Shown piece after piece: positions 7,999 to 18,933 of a stretch of DNA of 64,000 bases. A program made the translations under genes and the position numbers. Source of the DNA: Kribbella capetownensis (lineage in GTDB: Bacteria; Actinomycetota; Actinomycetes; Propionibacteriales; Kribbellaceae); the NCBI RefSeq assembly GCF_004331485.1, contig NZ_SJKD01000018.1, positions 1 through 64,000 of the forward strand. Direction: 5' to 3'. The notes below the pieces were generated by a model. It did no database searches and was not told the DNA's origin. It saw only the letters and a program-made list of their open reading frames with translations. Each line of letters opens with the position of its first letter. The stretch's first letter is position 1.

Positions 7999-9003
7999 GT
8001 GGTAGAGCACGAGCCGCGGCGCGTGCTGGTGGTGACGCACACCGGCCGGGAACAGGCGGTCGAGGTGGCCCGGGCGGCGCACCGGCTGCTGACCGGCGCC
8101 GGTCTGCAGGTCCGCCTGCTCGGCGACGAGGCCGAGGCGCTGAAGCTCGAGCCGGCCGAGGTGGTCGACGACCACGAGAAGGCTGCGCTCGACGTCGAGC
8201 TGATCATGGTGCTCGGCGGCGACGGCTCGATCCTGCGCGGTGCCGAGCTGGCCCGCCCGCACGGTACGCCGGTGCTCGGCGTGAACCTGGGCCATGTCGG
8301 GTTCCTGGCCGAGGCCGAGGTGGACGACCTGGAGCGGATCGTCCAGGTGGTGGTCGACCGCAGCTACACGGTCGAGGAGCGGATGACGCTGGCCGTCGAG
8401 GTGCGGCTGGCCGGCGAGCTGATCTTCGACACCTGGGCGCTGAACGAGGCGAGTATCGAGAAGGCGGCCCGCGAGAAGATGCTCGAGGTGCTGGTGGAGG
8501 TGGACGACCGCCCGCTGTCGCGGTGGGGTTGCGACGGCGTCGTGGTGGCGACACCCACCGGCAGTACGGCGTACGCGTTCTCCGCCGGCGGTCCGATCGT
8601 CTGGCCTGAGGTCGAGGCGATCCTGATGGTGCCGCTGAGCGCGCACGCACTGTTCTCCCGGCCGATCGTGGTGGCGCCGACATCTCGCCTGTCGATCGAG
8701 CTGGTCCCGTCCTGGCACGGTCGCGGCGTGCTGTGGTGCGACGGCCGCCGGATGGTCGAGGTGCCACCGGGCGCCGAGATCGAGGTCCGGCGCGGCAAGA
8801 CCCCGGTCCGGCTGGCCCGGGCGCACGAGGCGCCGTTCACCGACCGGCTGGTGGCGAAGTTCGACCTCCCGGTGCTCGGCTGGCGCGGCGCCGCCGAGCG
8901 CAAACGCAACGGCAACACCAACACCAGCGGCAACACCAACGACAGCACCATCAGCAACAGCAGCGACAACGGCAACGGCAGCAACAGCCAACAGGAGACC
9001 TGA
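7999..9003 (+). CDS. nadK: NAD kinase
   Basis: 334 residues phosphorylating NAD to NADP with ATP or polyphosphate. The GGDG motif is at ~73-76 (LGGDGSILR), NLGHVGFLAE follows at ~95, and the NAD-binding TPTGSTAYAFSAGGP block is near residue 185. GTG 7999 is chosen because AAGGAGG sits 4-5 bases upstream. The last ~32 residues are an Asn/Ser/Thr/Gly tail (NGNTNTSGNTN...) not expected in NAD kinases and encoded by a CAA/CAG/AAC-like triplet tract. The stop overlaps the recN start by one base. Position corresponds to ppnK of the mycobacterial cluster. Confidence 0.95.
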   Translation: MVEHEPRRVLVVTHTGREQAVEVARAAHRLLTGAGLQVRLLGDEAEALKLEPAEVVDDHEKAALDVELIMVLGGDGSILRGAELARPHGTPVLGVNLGHVGFLAEAEVDDLERIVQVVVDRSYTVEERMTLAVEVRLAGELIFDTWALNEASIEKAAREKMLEVLVEVDDRPLSRWGCDGVVVATPTGSTAYAFSAGGPIVWPEVEAILMVPLSAHALFSRPIVVAPTSRLSIELVPSWHGRGVLWCDGRRMVEVPPGAEIEVRRGKTPVRLARAHEAPFTDRLVAKFDLPVLGWRGAAERKRNGNTNTSGNTNDSTISNSSDNGNGSNSQQET

Positions 9004-10736
9004 TGCTCTCTGAGATCCGCATCACCGGGCTGGGCGTGATCGAGGACGCCACGCTGGACCTCGATCCGGGCTTCACCGCGGTGACCGGCGAGACCGGTGC
9101 CGGCAAGACGATGGTCGTGACCGGCGTGAACATGCTGCTCGGCGGCCGAGCGGACAGCGGCCTGGTGCGGCACGGGACCCGTCGCGCACGGGTCGAGGGC
9201 CGGGCCAGTGCTGTGCCGAAGTCGATTGTCCAGCAGGCCGAGGACCGCGGCGGCGAGCTGGATGACGACGAGTTGCTGATCGCTCGCGAGCTGTCCGCCG
9301 AGGGCCGCTCCCGTGCGTTCCTCGGTGGTGCCTCCGTACCGGTGTCCGTGCTGGGCGAGGTGTCCGGTGACCTGGTCGCGATCCACGGCCAGGCGGACCA
9401 ATGGCGGCTGCTGCAGCCTGCACGGCAGCGTGAGACCCTGGACACCTTCGCCGGCAAGCCGTTGCTCGTGCCCCTGCAGGAGTACGTCGCTGCCTACAAA
9501 CGCCACCGTCAGGTCGAGGCGGAGCTGACCGAGCTGACCACACGCCAGCGTGATCGCCTGGCCGAGGCGGACCTGCTGCGCTTCGGTCTCGACGAGGTCG
9601 CCAAGGCCGAGCCGCTGCCGGGCGAGGACACCGAGCTCGCCGCCGAGGAGGACCGTCTGGCGTACGCCGATGGCCTGCGTACGGCGGCCACCACGGCAGC
9701 CGATGCACTCGCCTCCGAAGCGGACCAGGACTCCACCCGGCCGAACGACGTACTCGGGCTGCTGGCCCTCACCAAGCAGGTGCTGGACGCGGAACGCGAG
9801 CACGACCAGAAGCTCGCGGATCTCGCGGACCGGGCCGGTGAGCTCGGTTACCTGGCAGCCGATCTGGCCGGCGAGCTCTCGTCGTACGCCGCCGATGTGG
9901 ACACCGATCCGGCACGGCTGGCGGTGGTGAGCGAGCGGCGGGCGTTGCTGACGAGTCTGGTCCGCAAGTACGGCGCTGAGCAGGGCACTGTGGACGAAGT
10001 GCTCGAGTGGACCAAGCGATCCGCATCCAGGTTGGCCGAGCTGGACGGCAGCGACGAGCGCGTCGAGCTTCTGACCGGCGAGCTGTCCGAGCTGGACGCC
10101 AAACTCGCGGAGCTCGGCCGGCAAATGCGGGAAGCCCGGATCGAGGCGGCCGAGCGGCTGGGTGTCGCAGTGTCCGAGGAGCTGACCGGACTGGCGATGC
10201 CGCACGCGAAGCTCTCGGTCGAGGTGCACGAGACCACGGCCGGGCCGTTCGGCATCGACGAGGTCGAGTTCTGCTTCGCGGCGAACCCGGGCAGCCCGGC
10301 CCGCCCGCTGCAGAAGGCCGCGTCCGGTGGTGAGTTGTCCCGCGTGATGCTCGCGCTCGAGGTGATCCTGTCCGACACCCATCCGGTGCCGACGCTGGTG
10401 TTCGACGAGATCGACGCGGGCATCGGTGGCCGGGCCGCGGTCGAGGTCGGCAAGCGGCTGGCCCGGCTGGCGGAGAAGGCGCAGGTGATCGTGGTAACAC
10501 ACCTGCCGCAGGTGGCCGCGTTCGCGGACCGTCACGCTGTGGTGCTGAAGAGCGACGACGGCTCGGTCACCACGAGTGGTCTGGTCGCGCTGGACGAGGA
10601 CGCGCGGCTGAAGGAACTCTCCCGGATGATGGCCGGCCTGGAGAATTCCGACGCCGCGCAAGCGCACGCCGAAGAATTGCTCGCGCTCGCCGCCGAACGG
10701 CACAAACCGCGCAAGAAGAATCGTTCCAAAGGATGA
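9003..10736 (+). CDS. recN: DNA repair protein RecN
   Basis: 577 residues, an SMC-like ATPase acting in double-strand break repair. Walker A is GETGAGKT at residues 29-36, two coiled-coil arms occupy about 150-380, the ABC signature is SGGELSRVMLALE near 442-454, and Walker B is TLVFDEIDAGIGG near 465-477. The length is typical for the family. AGGAG lies 5 bases before ATG 9003, inside the low-complexity end of nadK, so the two are likely co-translated. The C-terminal tail is Lys-rich (KPRKKNRSKG). Confidence 0.95.
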   Translation: MLSEIRITGLGVIEDATLDLDPGFTAVTGETGAGKTMVVTGVNMLLGGRADSGLVRHGTRRARVEGRASAVPKSIVQQAEDRGGELDDDELLIARELSAEGRSRAFLGGASVPVSVLGEVSGDLVAIHGQADQWRLLQPARQRETLDTFAGKPLLVPLQEYVAAYKRHRQVEAELTELTTRQRDRLAEADLLRFGLDEVAKAEPLPGEDTELAAEEDRLAYADGLRTAATTAADALASEADQDSTRPNDVLGLLALTKQVLDAEREHDQKLADLADRAGELGYLAADLAGELSSYAADVDTDPARLAVVSERRALLTSLVRKYGAEQGTVDEVLEWTKRSASRLAELDGSDERVELLTGELSELDAKLAELGRQMREARIEAAERLGVAVSEELTGLAMPHAKLSVEVHETTAGPFGIDEVEFCFAANPGSPARPLQKAASGGELSRVMLALEVILSDTHPVPTLVFDEIDAGIGGRAAVEVGKRLARLAEKAQVIVVTHLPQVAAFADRHAVVLKSDDGSVTTSGLVALDEDARLKELSRMMAGLENSDAAQAHAEELLALAAERHKPRKKNRSKG

Positions 10737-10833
10737 TTTGACGCACAGTCACCGTTAATTCAGTGCGTGAAGGGGGCCCCGCCCGGGTAAATGGCCTGGG
10801 TAGGGGCTCTTGACATGGCAGGATGAGAGCGCG

Positions 10834-12015
10834 ATGAAACTGCCCAGCCTGCGGAGAGCACGACCCACTGAACTGCCCGGTATCGCCGGTGTGGTCCGGC
10901 TCGATCGCCGTACCAAGAATCTCACCAAACGGCTCAAGCCGGGCGAGATCGCCGTCATCGACCATGTCGATCTGGACCGGGTCAGCGCCGAGGCGCTGGT
11001 CGACTGCCGGGTCGCCGCCGTCGTGAACGTCGCCGACTCGATCAGCGGCCGCTACCCGAACCTCGGTCCGGAGATCCTCGTCGAGGCCGGCATCCCGCTG
11101 GTGGACGGGGTCGGCCGCGAGGTGTTCTCTGTCCTGCACGAGGGCGAGCGGGTCCGGCTGAACGAGGGCTGCCTGTACCGCGCCGAGGAAGTCGTCGCGA
11201 AGGGTGTCACGCAGGACAGCCAGTCGGTCGCGGAGCTGATGGACGACGCCCGGTCGGGCCTGTCGACCCAGCTGGAGGCGTTCACTGCCAACACCCTGGA
11301 GTACCTGCGCCGCGAGCGCGATCTGCTCCTCGACGGCGTCGGCGTACCCGAGATCCACACGCCGATGGACGGCCGGCACGTGCTGATCGTGGTCCGCGGG
11401 TACGACTACCGCGAGGACCTGGTCGCGCTGCGGCCGTACATCCGCGAGTACCGGCCAGTCCTGATCGGCGTCGACGGCGGCGCCGACGCTCTGGTCGAGA
11501 ACGGCTACGTCCCGGACTTGATCGTCGGCGACATGGACTCGGTCAAGGACGAAACGCTGAAGAGCGGCGCCGAGGTCGTCGTGCACGCGTACCGCGACGG
11601 CCGGGCACCCGGTTCGGAGCGGCTCGAGCGGCTCGGCGTCGACTCGATCGAGTTCCCGGCCACCGGCACCAGCGAGGACGTCGCGATGCTGCTGGCCGAT
11701 TCCAAGGGTGCGTCGCTGATCGTCGCGGTCGGCACCCACAACTCCCTGGTGGAGTTCCTCGACAAGGGCCGCTCCGGCATGGCGAGCACCTTCATCACCC
11801 GGTTGCGGGTGGGTGCCAAGCTGGTGGATGCCAAGGGCGTCGGCCGGCTGTACCGCAGCCGGGTCTCGACGCTGCAGGTGGTCGCGCTGGCTGTGGCCGG
11901 CCTGTTCGCGCTGGGCATGGCGTTGGTCGCCATCGGCGCCGACGACGTGCTGTGGTCGATCCTGCGGGCGCGCTGGAGCGACTTCGTCTACTGGATCCGG
12001 GAGCTGTTCACGTGA
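10834..12015 (+). CDS. steA: SteA-like septal protein
   Basis: 393 residues. SteA of corynebacteria works with SteB in the late cell-separation pathway. The protein has an N-terminal conserved domain, a thiamine-pyrophosphokinase-like fold in the middle (IGVDGGADALVENGYVPDLIVGDMDS, residues ~210-235, shown here in two blocks: GVDGGADAL and PDLIVGDMDS) and a C-terminal transmembrane helix near 350-370. The first ATG with a plausible leader is 10834. TTGACA at 10810-10815 resembles a -35 box, but no matching -10 is evident. GTGA overlap with the next gene indicates coupling. Confidence 0.85.
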   Translation: MKLPSLRRARPTELPGIAGVVRLDRRTKNLTKRLKPGEIAVIDHVDLDRVSAEALVDCRVAAVVNVADSISGRYPNLGPEILVEAGIPLVDGVGREVFSVLHEGERVRLNEGCLYRAEEVVAKGVTQDSQSVAELMDDARSGLSTQLEAFTANTLEYLRRERDLLLDGVGVPEIHTPMDGRHVLIVVRGYDYREDLVALRPYIREYRPVLIGVDGGADALVENGYVPDLIVGDMDSVKDETLKSGAEVVVHAYRDGRAPGSERLERLGVDSIEFPATGTSEDVAMLLADSKGASLIVAVGTHNSLVEFLDKGRSGMASTFITRLRVGAKLVDAKGVGRLYRSRVSTLQVVALAVAGLFALGMALVAIGADDVLWSILRARWSDFVYWIRELFT

Positions 12016-12959
12016 TCGACTTTCGCTACCACATCGTCTCGATCGTGGCGATCTTCTTCGCCCTGGGCGCCGGTGTGGTGCTGGGTGCCGGACCGCTGAA
12101 GGGCACCGGCAGCGAGCTCGTCCAGAGCCAGGCCGAGAAGGACCGCCAGCAGCTCGCCGACGCGCGGGCCGAGCTGGTCCAGGTGAAGGCGCTGGACAAG
12201 TACCGCGACGACTACGTCGCCAAGGTCACCGCCGGGCTCACCGACGGCAAGCTGGACGGCAAGCGGATCGTGGTCGTCACCATGCCGGGCGCCGACGGCG
12301 ACCTGACCAACGGGCTGCAGGACGAGCTGGAGCAGGCCGGCGGCCAGGTGACCACCCGGGTCGCGCTGGACGCCAAGCTGTTCGACCCCGGTCAGCGTCA
12401 GCTGGTCGAGCCGCTCGTCACCGATCTGGTGACCGCGGACAACCCGTTCCCGCCGGACAGTACGACGTACGAGCGGGCCGGGCTGATCCTGGCGCGTGGT
12501 GTCGCGGCGAAGGAAGAGGGCATGCCCGCCGACGCCGACTCCACCAAGATCATCAGCGGCCTGACCGGCGCCAAGCTGTTGTCGCTGAAGCCGGCGCAGA
12601 TCAAGGACCGGGCCAGCCTGATCGTCGTGGTCGCCGCGAAGCCGCCGACCCCGGCCCCGGACAACTCGTCGTACAGCGATGCCGTCGACTTCATCACCGG
12701 CCTCGACCAGGCCAGTGGCGGGGTCGTGGTGGCCGGTACGCCGGAGACCGCGCAGAACGGTGGCCTGCTCAAGGCCTTGCGGAGTGACTCCGAGGCCACC
12801 AAGATCGTTTCCTCCGTGGACGTGGCCGACATCCCCTCCGGGCGGATGACTGTCGTCTTCGCGCTGGCCGAGCAGGCGACCGGGAAGGCAGGGCAGTACG
12901 GCGCCATGGACGCCAAGAACGGCGTAGCGCCGCCGGCCGTACAGACGAAGGACAACTGA
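12012..12959 (+). CDS. steB: SteB/MctB family envelope protein (DUF3186)
   Basis: 315 residues starting at GTG 12012, which overlaps the steA stop by 4 bases. An N-terminal signal-anchor helix at ~7-27 (HIVSIVAIFFALGAGVVLGA) is followed by a coiled coil at ~35-70 and an extracytoplasmic mixed domain. The family includes Rv1698/MctB, proposed to affect copper efflux in mycobacteria, and corynebacterial SteB, the SteA partner. The fixed steA-steB order favours a cell-envelope role here; copper transport is not supported by any metal motif I can see. Confidence 0.85.
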   Translation: MIDFRYHIVSIVAIFFALGAGVVLGAGPLKGTGSELVQSQAEKDRQQLADARAELVQVKALDKYRDDYVAKVTAGLTDGKLDGKRIVVVTMPGADGDLTNGLQDELEQAGGQVTTRVALDAKLFDPGQRQLVEPLVTDLVTADNPFPPDSTTYERAGLILARGVAAKEEGMPADADSTKIISGLTGAKLLSLKPAQIKDRASLIVVVAAKPPTPAPDNSSYSDAVDFITGLDQASGGVVVAGTPETAQNGGLLKALRSDSEATKIVSSVDVADIPSGRMTVVFALAEQATGKAGQYGAMDAKNGVAPPAVQTKDN

Positions 12960-12960
12960 C

Positions 12961-13773
12961 GTGGGAATTCTGAGCGCTGCCGTCGCGGCAGCCGCCACCG
13001 CTGCGCTCGAGCGTGCCGCGGAGAAACTGCCCAAGGAGAACCGGGAGCCGTTCGAGCGGACCAACCACCGGGGCGAATCGGTCACGCTGCTGGAGGGCCC
13101 GATCGCGGTCCTCGGCGCGTTGGCCGGCGTAGCCGCGGCTGGGAAGACGCCAGGCAAGGTGAAGGCCGCCGCGATCCTCGCGGGATCGGTCTCCGGCGCG
13201 GTCGGTGCGTACGACGACCTGCGCGGGACCACGCAGGCCAAGGGCTTCCGAGGCCACCTCAGCGCGTTGAAGCGCGGTGAGGTGACCAGCGGCGCGGTCA
13301 AGATCCTCGGCGTCGGTGCGGCCGGTCTGGCCGCCGCCGCATTGCTGCCGCGGAAGTCGACCGGGGTGAAGGCGCTGGCCGGTGTTGTTGCCGACGGCGC
13401 CTTGATCGCGGGTACGGCGAACCTGACGAACCTGCTCGACCTACGGCCCGGCCGCGCGCTGAAGGCCGTCGCCGCGGTGAACGCTCCGCTGGCGGCCGTG
13501 AACGGACCGGCCGGCGCAGTCGTCGGTGCGGCCGTGGTCTCGGCGCCTTCCGACCTGGGTGAGCGCTCGATGCTCGGCGACTGCGGTGCGAACGGCCTGG
13601 GCGCGATCACCGGGACGGCGCTCGCCGCGTCGTTGCCGCGGCCGTTGAAGACGCTCGCGCTGGCTGCGGTCGTCGCCCTGAACCTGGCCAGCGAGAAGGT
13701 CAGCTTCACCAAGGTCATCGCGGAGAACCCGGTGCTGGACAAGATCGACCAGTGGGGCCGACGACCCAGGTGA
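12961..13773 (+). CDS. Small MraY/WecA-like membrane protein
   Basis: 270 residues, rich in Ala/Gly/Val helices. It keeps signatures of polyprenyl-phosphate GlcNAc/MurNAc-phosphate transferases: a GAYDDLRG motif near residue 80, GFRGHL and GEVTSG, an NLLDLRPGRALK motif near 155, and ERSMLGDCGANGLGA near 200. It is shorter than MraY (~330-360 residues) and its first ~60 residues are not clearly membrane-embedded. It could be a reduced transferase or a regulatory homologue. It starts 1 base after steB, and the downstream murJ-like gene overlaps it by 4 bases. Confidence 0.7.
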   Translation: MGILSAAVAAAATAALERAAEKLPKENREPFERTNHRGESVTLLEGPIAVLGALAGVAAAGKTPGKVKAAAILAGSVSGAVGAYDDLRGTTQAKGFRGHLSALKRGEVTSGAVKILGVGAAGLAAAALLPRKSTGVKALAGVVADGALIAGTANLTNLLDLRPGRALKAVAAVNAPLAAVNGPAGAVVGAAVVSAPSDLGERSMLGDCGANGLGAITGTALAASLPRPLKTLALAAVVALNLASEKVSFTKVIAENPVLDKIDQWGRRPR

Positions 13774-15350
13774 GCACGGGCGGTCGGGTCGCCCGCGCCG
13801 CACTGCTGATCGCCGCGGTGACCGTGCTGGCGCGGGTAGTGGGATTCGGCCGCTGGCTGGTGTTCTCGAAGACTGTCGGTGCGGGCTGCCTGGCCGAGGC
13901 CTATGCGACCGCCAACCAGCTTCCGAACATCCTCTTCGAGGTCGTCGCCGGTGGAGCTCTGGCCGGTGCGGTGATCCCGGTGCTGGCCGGCCCGGTCACG
14001 CGCGGCGATCGTGTCGCACAGGGCCGGATCATCGGTGCGCTGCTGTCCTGGTCCCTTCTGCTGCTGGCGCCGTTCGCTGTGCTGTCGTGGGTGCTGGCGT
14101 CCACCTACACCGACGCGATGCTGGACCCGGGCACGGACTGTGGCGGCTCGACCGCGACAGCGACCCGCATGCTGGTGATCTTCGTGCCGCAGGTGTTCGG
14201 CTACGCGATCGCCGTGATCGCGACCGCGGTTCTCCAATCCCACAAGCGTTTCGCGGCCGCCGCGTTGGCGCCGCTGATCTCGAGCCTCGTGGTCGTTGCC
14301 ACCTACCTCCTGTTCGCGGCCGCGGCTCCCGACGCGGACGCGGCCTCCACTGATGCCACCAATCTGCTGGCGTGGGGGACTACGGCCGGTGTGGCCGCGC
14401 TCGCCCTCACCGTGCTGATCCCGATGCTCTGGATGCGCCTGCCGATCAAGCTGACACTCTGGCTGGATCCTGGCGTCGGTCCGGTGCTGCGGAGGCTCGC
14501 GCTCGCCGGTCTCGCCGTACTGATCGCGCAGCAACTCACGTTCGTCGTCACCACCTATCTGGCCAACCACAGAGGCGTTGCGGGCAGCATCGCCGTCTAC
14601 TCGTGGGCGAACGCGATCTACCTGCTGCCGTACGCCGTACTGGCAGTCCCGATCACCACAGCGGTGTTCCCACGACTCGCTGCGGCCTTCGACGCGGGGG
14701 AGCGGTTCGAGACGTACGCCGCGGCGTCGACCCGGGCAGTCATGCTTGCCGGTGGAGCCGGAGCCGCCTTGCTCGTCGGTACGGCGATCCCGGTCGCGCG
14801 GATCTTCGCGTACGACGACGGTGCGGTGCAGGAGTCGAGAGCGGCCTCGCTGGCCAACGCGTTGTTCGCTTTTGCGCCCGCTGCCATCGGATTCGCAGTC
14901 CTCATGCATGTCGGCCGGATCCTCTACGCGCGGCACTCCGGTCGTGAGGTCGCGGTGGTGACTTCTGCCGCGTGGGTGCTCGTGGCCTTGTCCGGTGTGG
15001 TGCTGACGGCGTCCTGGGATGCCGTGCCTGCCTTGGCGGCTGCCATGTCGATCGGAATGGTGGCCGGAGCGATCGTGCTGCTGGTCGTCCTGCGCCGGGA
15101 GGCTGGCGCTGATGTGCTCGCCGGATTGACGCGTGCCACGCTGGCAGCGCTGATCGGTGCTGTGCTTGCCGGTGCTGCGGGCTGGGCCGTGTCGTTGCCG
15201 TCCGGAGACGCCGGAGTGGGGAAGGCAGTCGTGTTCGCGATCCTCTCCGGCCTGGCCGTCGTCATCGTGTACGCCGCGGTCGCGGTGGTCCTGGATCGCG
15301 CAGGCACCCGCGCACTGCTCCGTCGGAATCTCGTAGAGGAGACGCAATGA
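13770..15350 (+). CDS. murJ: MurJ-like lipid II flippase (MOP/MVF family)
   Basis: 526 residues with about 13-14 hydrophobic segments. The N-terminal signature VLARVVGFGRWLVFSKTVG and a later ANAIYLLPYAVLAVPI block are typical of MviN/MurJ proteins, which flip lipid-linked precursors across the membrane. No C-terminal kinase-like domain (as in mycobacterial Rv3910) is present, so it may be a paralogue for another lipid-linked glycan. GTG 13770 overlaps the preceding stop, and its own stop overlaps the glycosyltransferase start, making a tightly coupled trio. Confidence 0.8.
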   Translation: MSTGGRVARAALLIAAVTVLARVVGFGRWLVFSKTVGAGCLAEAYATANQLPNILFEVVAGGALAGAVIPVLAGPVTRGDRVAQGRIIGALLSWSLLLLAPFAVLSWVLASTYTDAMLDPGTDCGGSTATATRMLVIFVPQVFGYAIAVIATAVLQSHKRFAAAALAPLISSLVVVATYLLFAAAAPDADAASTDATNLLAWGTTAGVAALALTVLIPMLWMRLPIKLTLWLDPGVGPVLRRLALAGLAVLIAQQLTFVVTTYLANHRGVAGSIAVYSWANAIYLLPYAVLAVPITTAVFPRLAAAFDAGERFETYAAASTRAVMLAGGAGAALLVGTAIPVARIFAYDDGAVQESRAASLANALFAFAPAAIGFAVLMHVGRILYARHSGREVAVVTSAAWVLVALSGVVLTASWDAVPALAAAMSIGMVAGAIVLLVVLRREAGADVLAGLTRATLAALIGAVLAGAAGWAVSLPSGDAGVGKAVVFAILSGLAVVIVYAAVAVVLDRAGTRALLRRNLVEETQ

Positions 15351-16372
15351 GGATCGGCCTGCTGCTCGCGGAGTCGCGGGGTGGCATCGGGCAGCACGTC
15401 GCCTCACTCGTACCGCGGTTCGTGGCGGCTGGCCACGAGGTGGTGGTCTGTGCACCGCCTGGTACCGCGGAGCACTTCGACTTCGGCGCTGCCACGGTCG
15501 TGACCCAGGCGCCCGCACTCCGCGGGTCCGATGTGATCCACGCGCACGGCTACCGCGCCGGGATGGCTGCGCTGCGGGACCGCTCCCGGCTGCGGCCGCT
15601 GGTGGTCACCTGGCACAACGCGGTGATCGCACCCGGACCGCGTGGACTGGTCATGCGGCTGGGCCAGCGGCTCGTGGCCAAGGGCGCGGACCTGACTCTA
15701 GGAGCCTCTACCGACCTGGTGGACCTGGCGAAGAGCCTGGGCGCTCGCCAGGCTCGGCTGGCGCCCGTCGCGGCTCCAGCGATCCCAGAGGTCCGTACGC
15801 CGGCCGCCGACGTACGTCAGGCACTCGGACTCGGTGACCAGCCTCTCGTGGTCACTGTGGGTCGCCTGGCGCCGCAGAAGGACTATCCGACTCTGCTCAC
15901 CGTGGCTGCCCGGGTGCACGAGTCCACTCCGGATGCCGTGTTCGTGGTTGTGGGCGACGGACCGCTGCGTGACAACCTGCAGGCGCGGATCGACGCTGAG
16001 CGACTGCCGGTGCGGCTGCTGGGACACCGGTCCGACGTGGCTGACCTCCTCGGCGCGGCCGACGTCTTCCTGCTCACCTCCCACTGGGAGGCCCGTGCTC
16101 TGGTCCTCCAGGAGGCGATGCAGGTGGGCGTACCGGTGGTGGCTACGGCGGTGGGCGGCGTACCCGAGCTGGTCGGCGACAGCGCCGTACTGGCGTTCAC
16201 CGGGGATGCGGACGGGCTGGCCGACGGGGTCCGGGCGGTGCTGGCGGAGCCCGACACGGCGAACGCTATGCGGACGCGGGGCCGGGAGTTGGCCGCCAGA
16301 TGGCCGGACGAGGACGCCGTGGCGAAGAATCTGCTCGACATCTATGCGGGTCTCGTTTCGACCAGCCCTTGA
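15347..16372 (+). CDS. GT4-type glycosyltransferase
   Basis: 341 residues, a GT-B fold enzyme. The C-terminal half carries VTVGRLAPQKDYPTLL near residue 168, VVGDGPLRDNL near 202, and the acidic EX7E-type motif ARALVLQEAMQVGVPVVAT near 250-268. The acceptor and sugar donor are unknown. ATG 15347 has AGAGGAG 5 bases upstream and overlaps the murJ-like stop (ATGA). Co-expression with an MraY-like and a MurJ-like protein suggests assembly and export of a lipid-linked glycan, which is inference. Confidence 0.85.
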   Translation: MRIGLLLAESRGGIGQHVASLVPRFVAAGHEVVVCAPPGTAEHFDFGAATVVTQAPALRGSDVIHAHGYRAGMAALRDRSRLRPLVVTWHNAVIAPGPRGLVMRLGQRLVAKGADLTLGASTDLVDLAKSLGARQARLAPVAAPAIPEVRTPAADVRQALGLGDQPLVVTVGRLAPQKDYPTLLTVAARVHESTPDAVFVVVGDGPLRDNLQARIDAERLPVRLLGHRSDVADLLGAADVFLLTSHWEARALVLQEAMQVGVPVVATAVGGVPELVGDSAVLAFTGDADGLADGVRAVLAEPDTANAMRTRGRELAARWPDEDAVAKNLLDIYAGLVSTSP

Positions 16373-16387
16373 CAGCAGGTAGGCTGA

Positions 16388-18765
<2,378 letters not shown>

Positions 18766-18833
18766 GCCCGCTGGCGGGTTGTTTGACGGATGCCGGGACA
18801 TCTTCCGGTCAGGCGTGACATAACCCGCTAGCG

Positions 18834-18862
18834 ACCCCCTGGTTCCGGAACCTGCCGGGGGT
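18834..18862. promoter_or_regulatory. Nested palindrome upstream of GH92 gene
   Basis: ACCCCC (18834-18839) pairs with GGGGGT (18857-18862) around a perfect 12-base palindrome GGTTCCGGAACC (18841-18852). It lies 72 bases before the GH92 start and 69 after the Nudix stop. It may be a sugar-responsive operator (LacI-type sites often have a central CG) or an mRNA hairpin; the two cannot be separated by reading. Confidence 0.4.
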
Positions 18863-18933
18863 TGACCGGCGGGAGCGGCCGGGGTATTTGTTGCTGACAA
18901 CGATGTCACCTCCTCCGCCCAAGGGGTCCGCCC

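Noticed and set aside
8890-9000. CRISPR-like or satellite array in the nadK tail
   Set aside because: The repeats are irregular triplets within an open frame, with no spacers of constant length.
10810-10833. TTGACA at 10810-10815 as a steA promoter
   Set aside because: No acceptable -10 hexamer lies 16-19 bases downstream before the start codon; kept only as a remark.
11988-15518. Open frame of 1176 codons on the - strand across steB, the MraY-like gene and the murJ-like gene
   Set aside because: It runs across three clear + strand genes and is a codon-bias artefact; Arg/His/Gly-rich nonsense composition.
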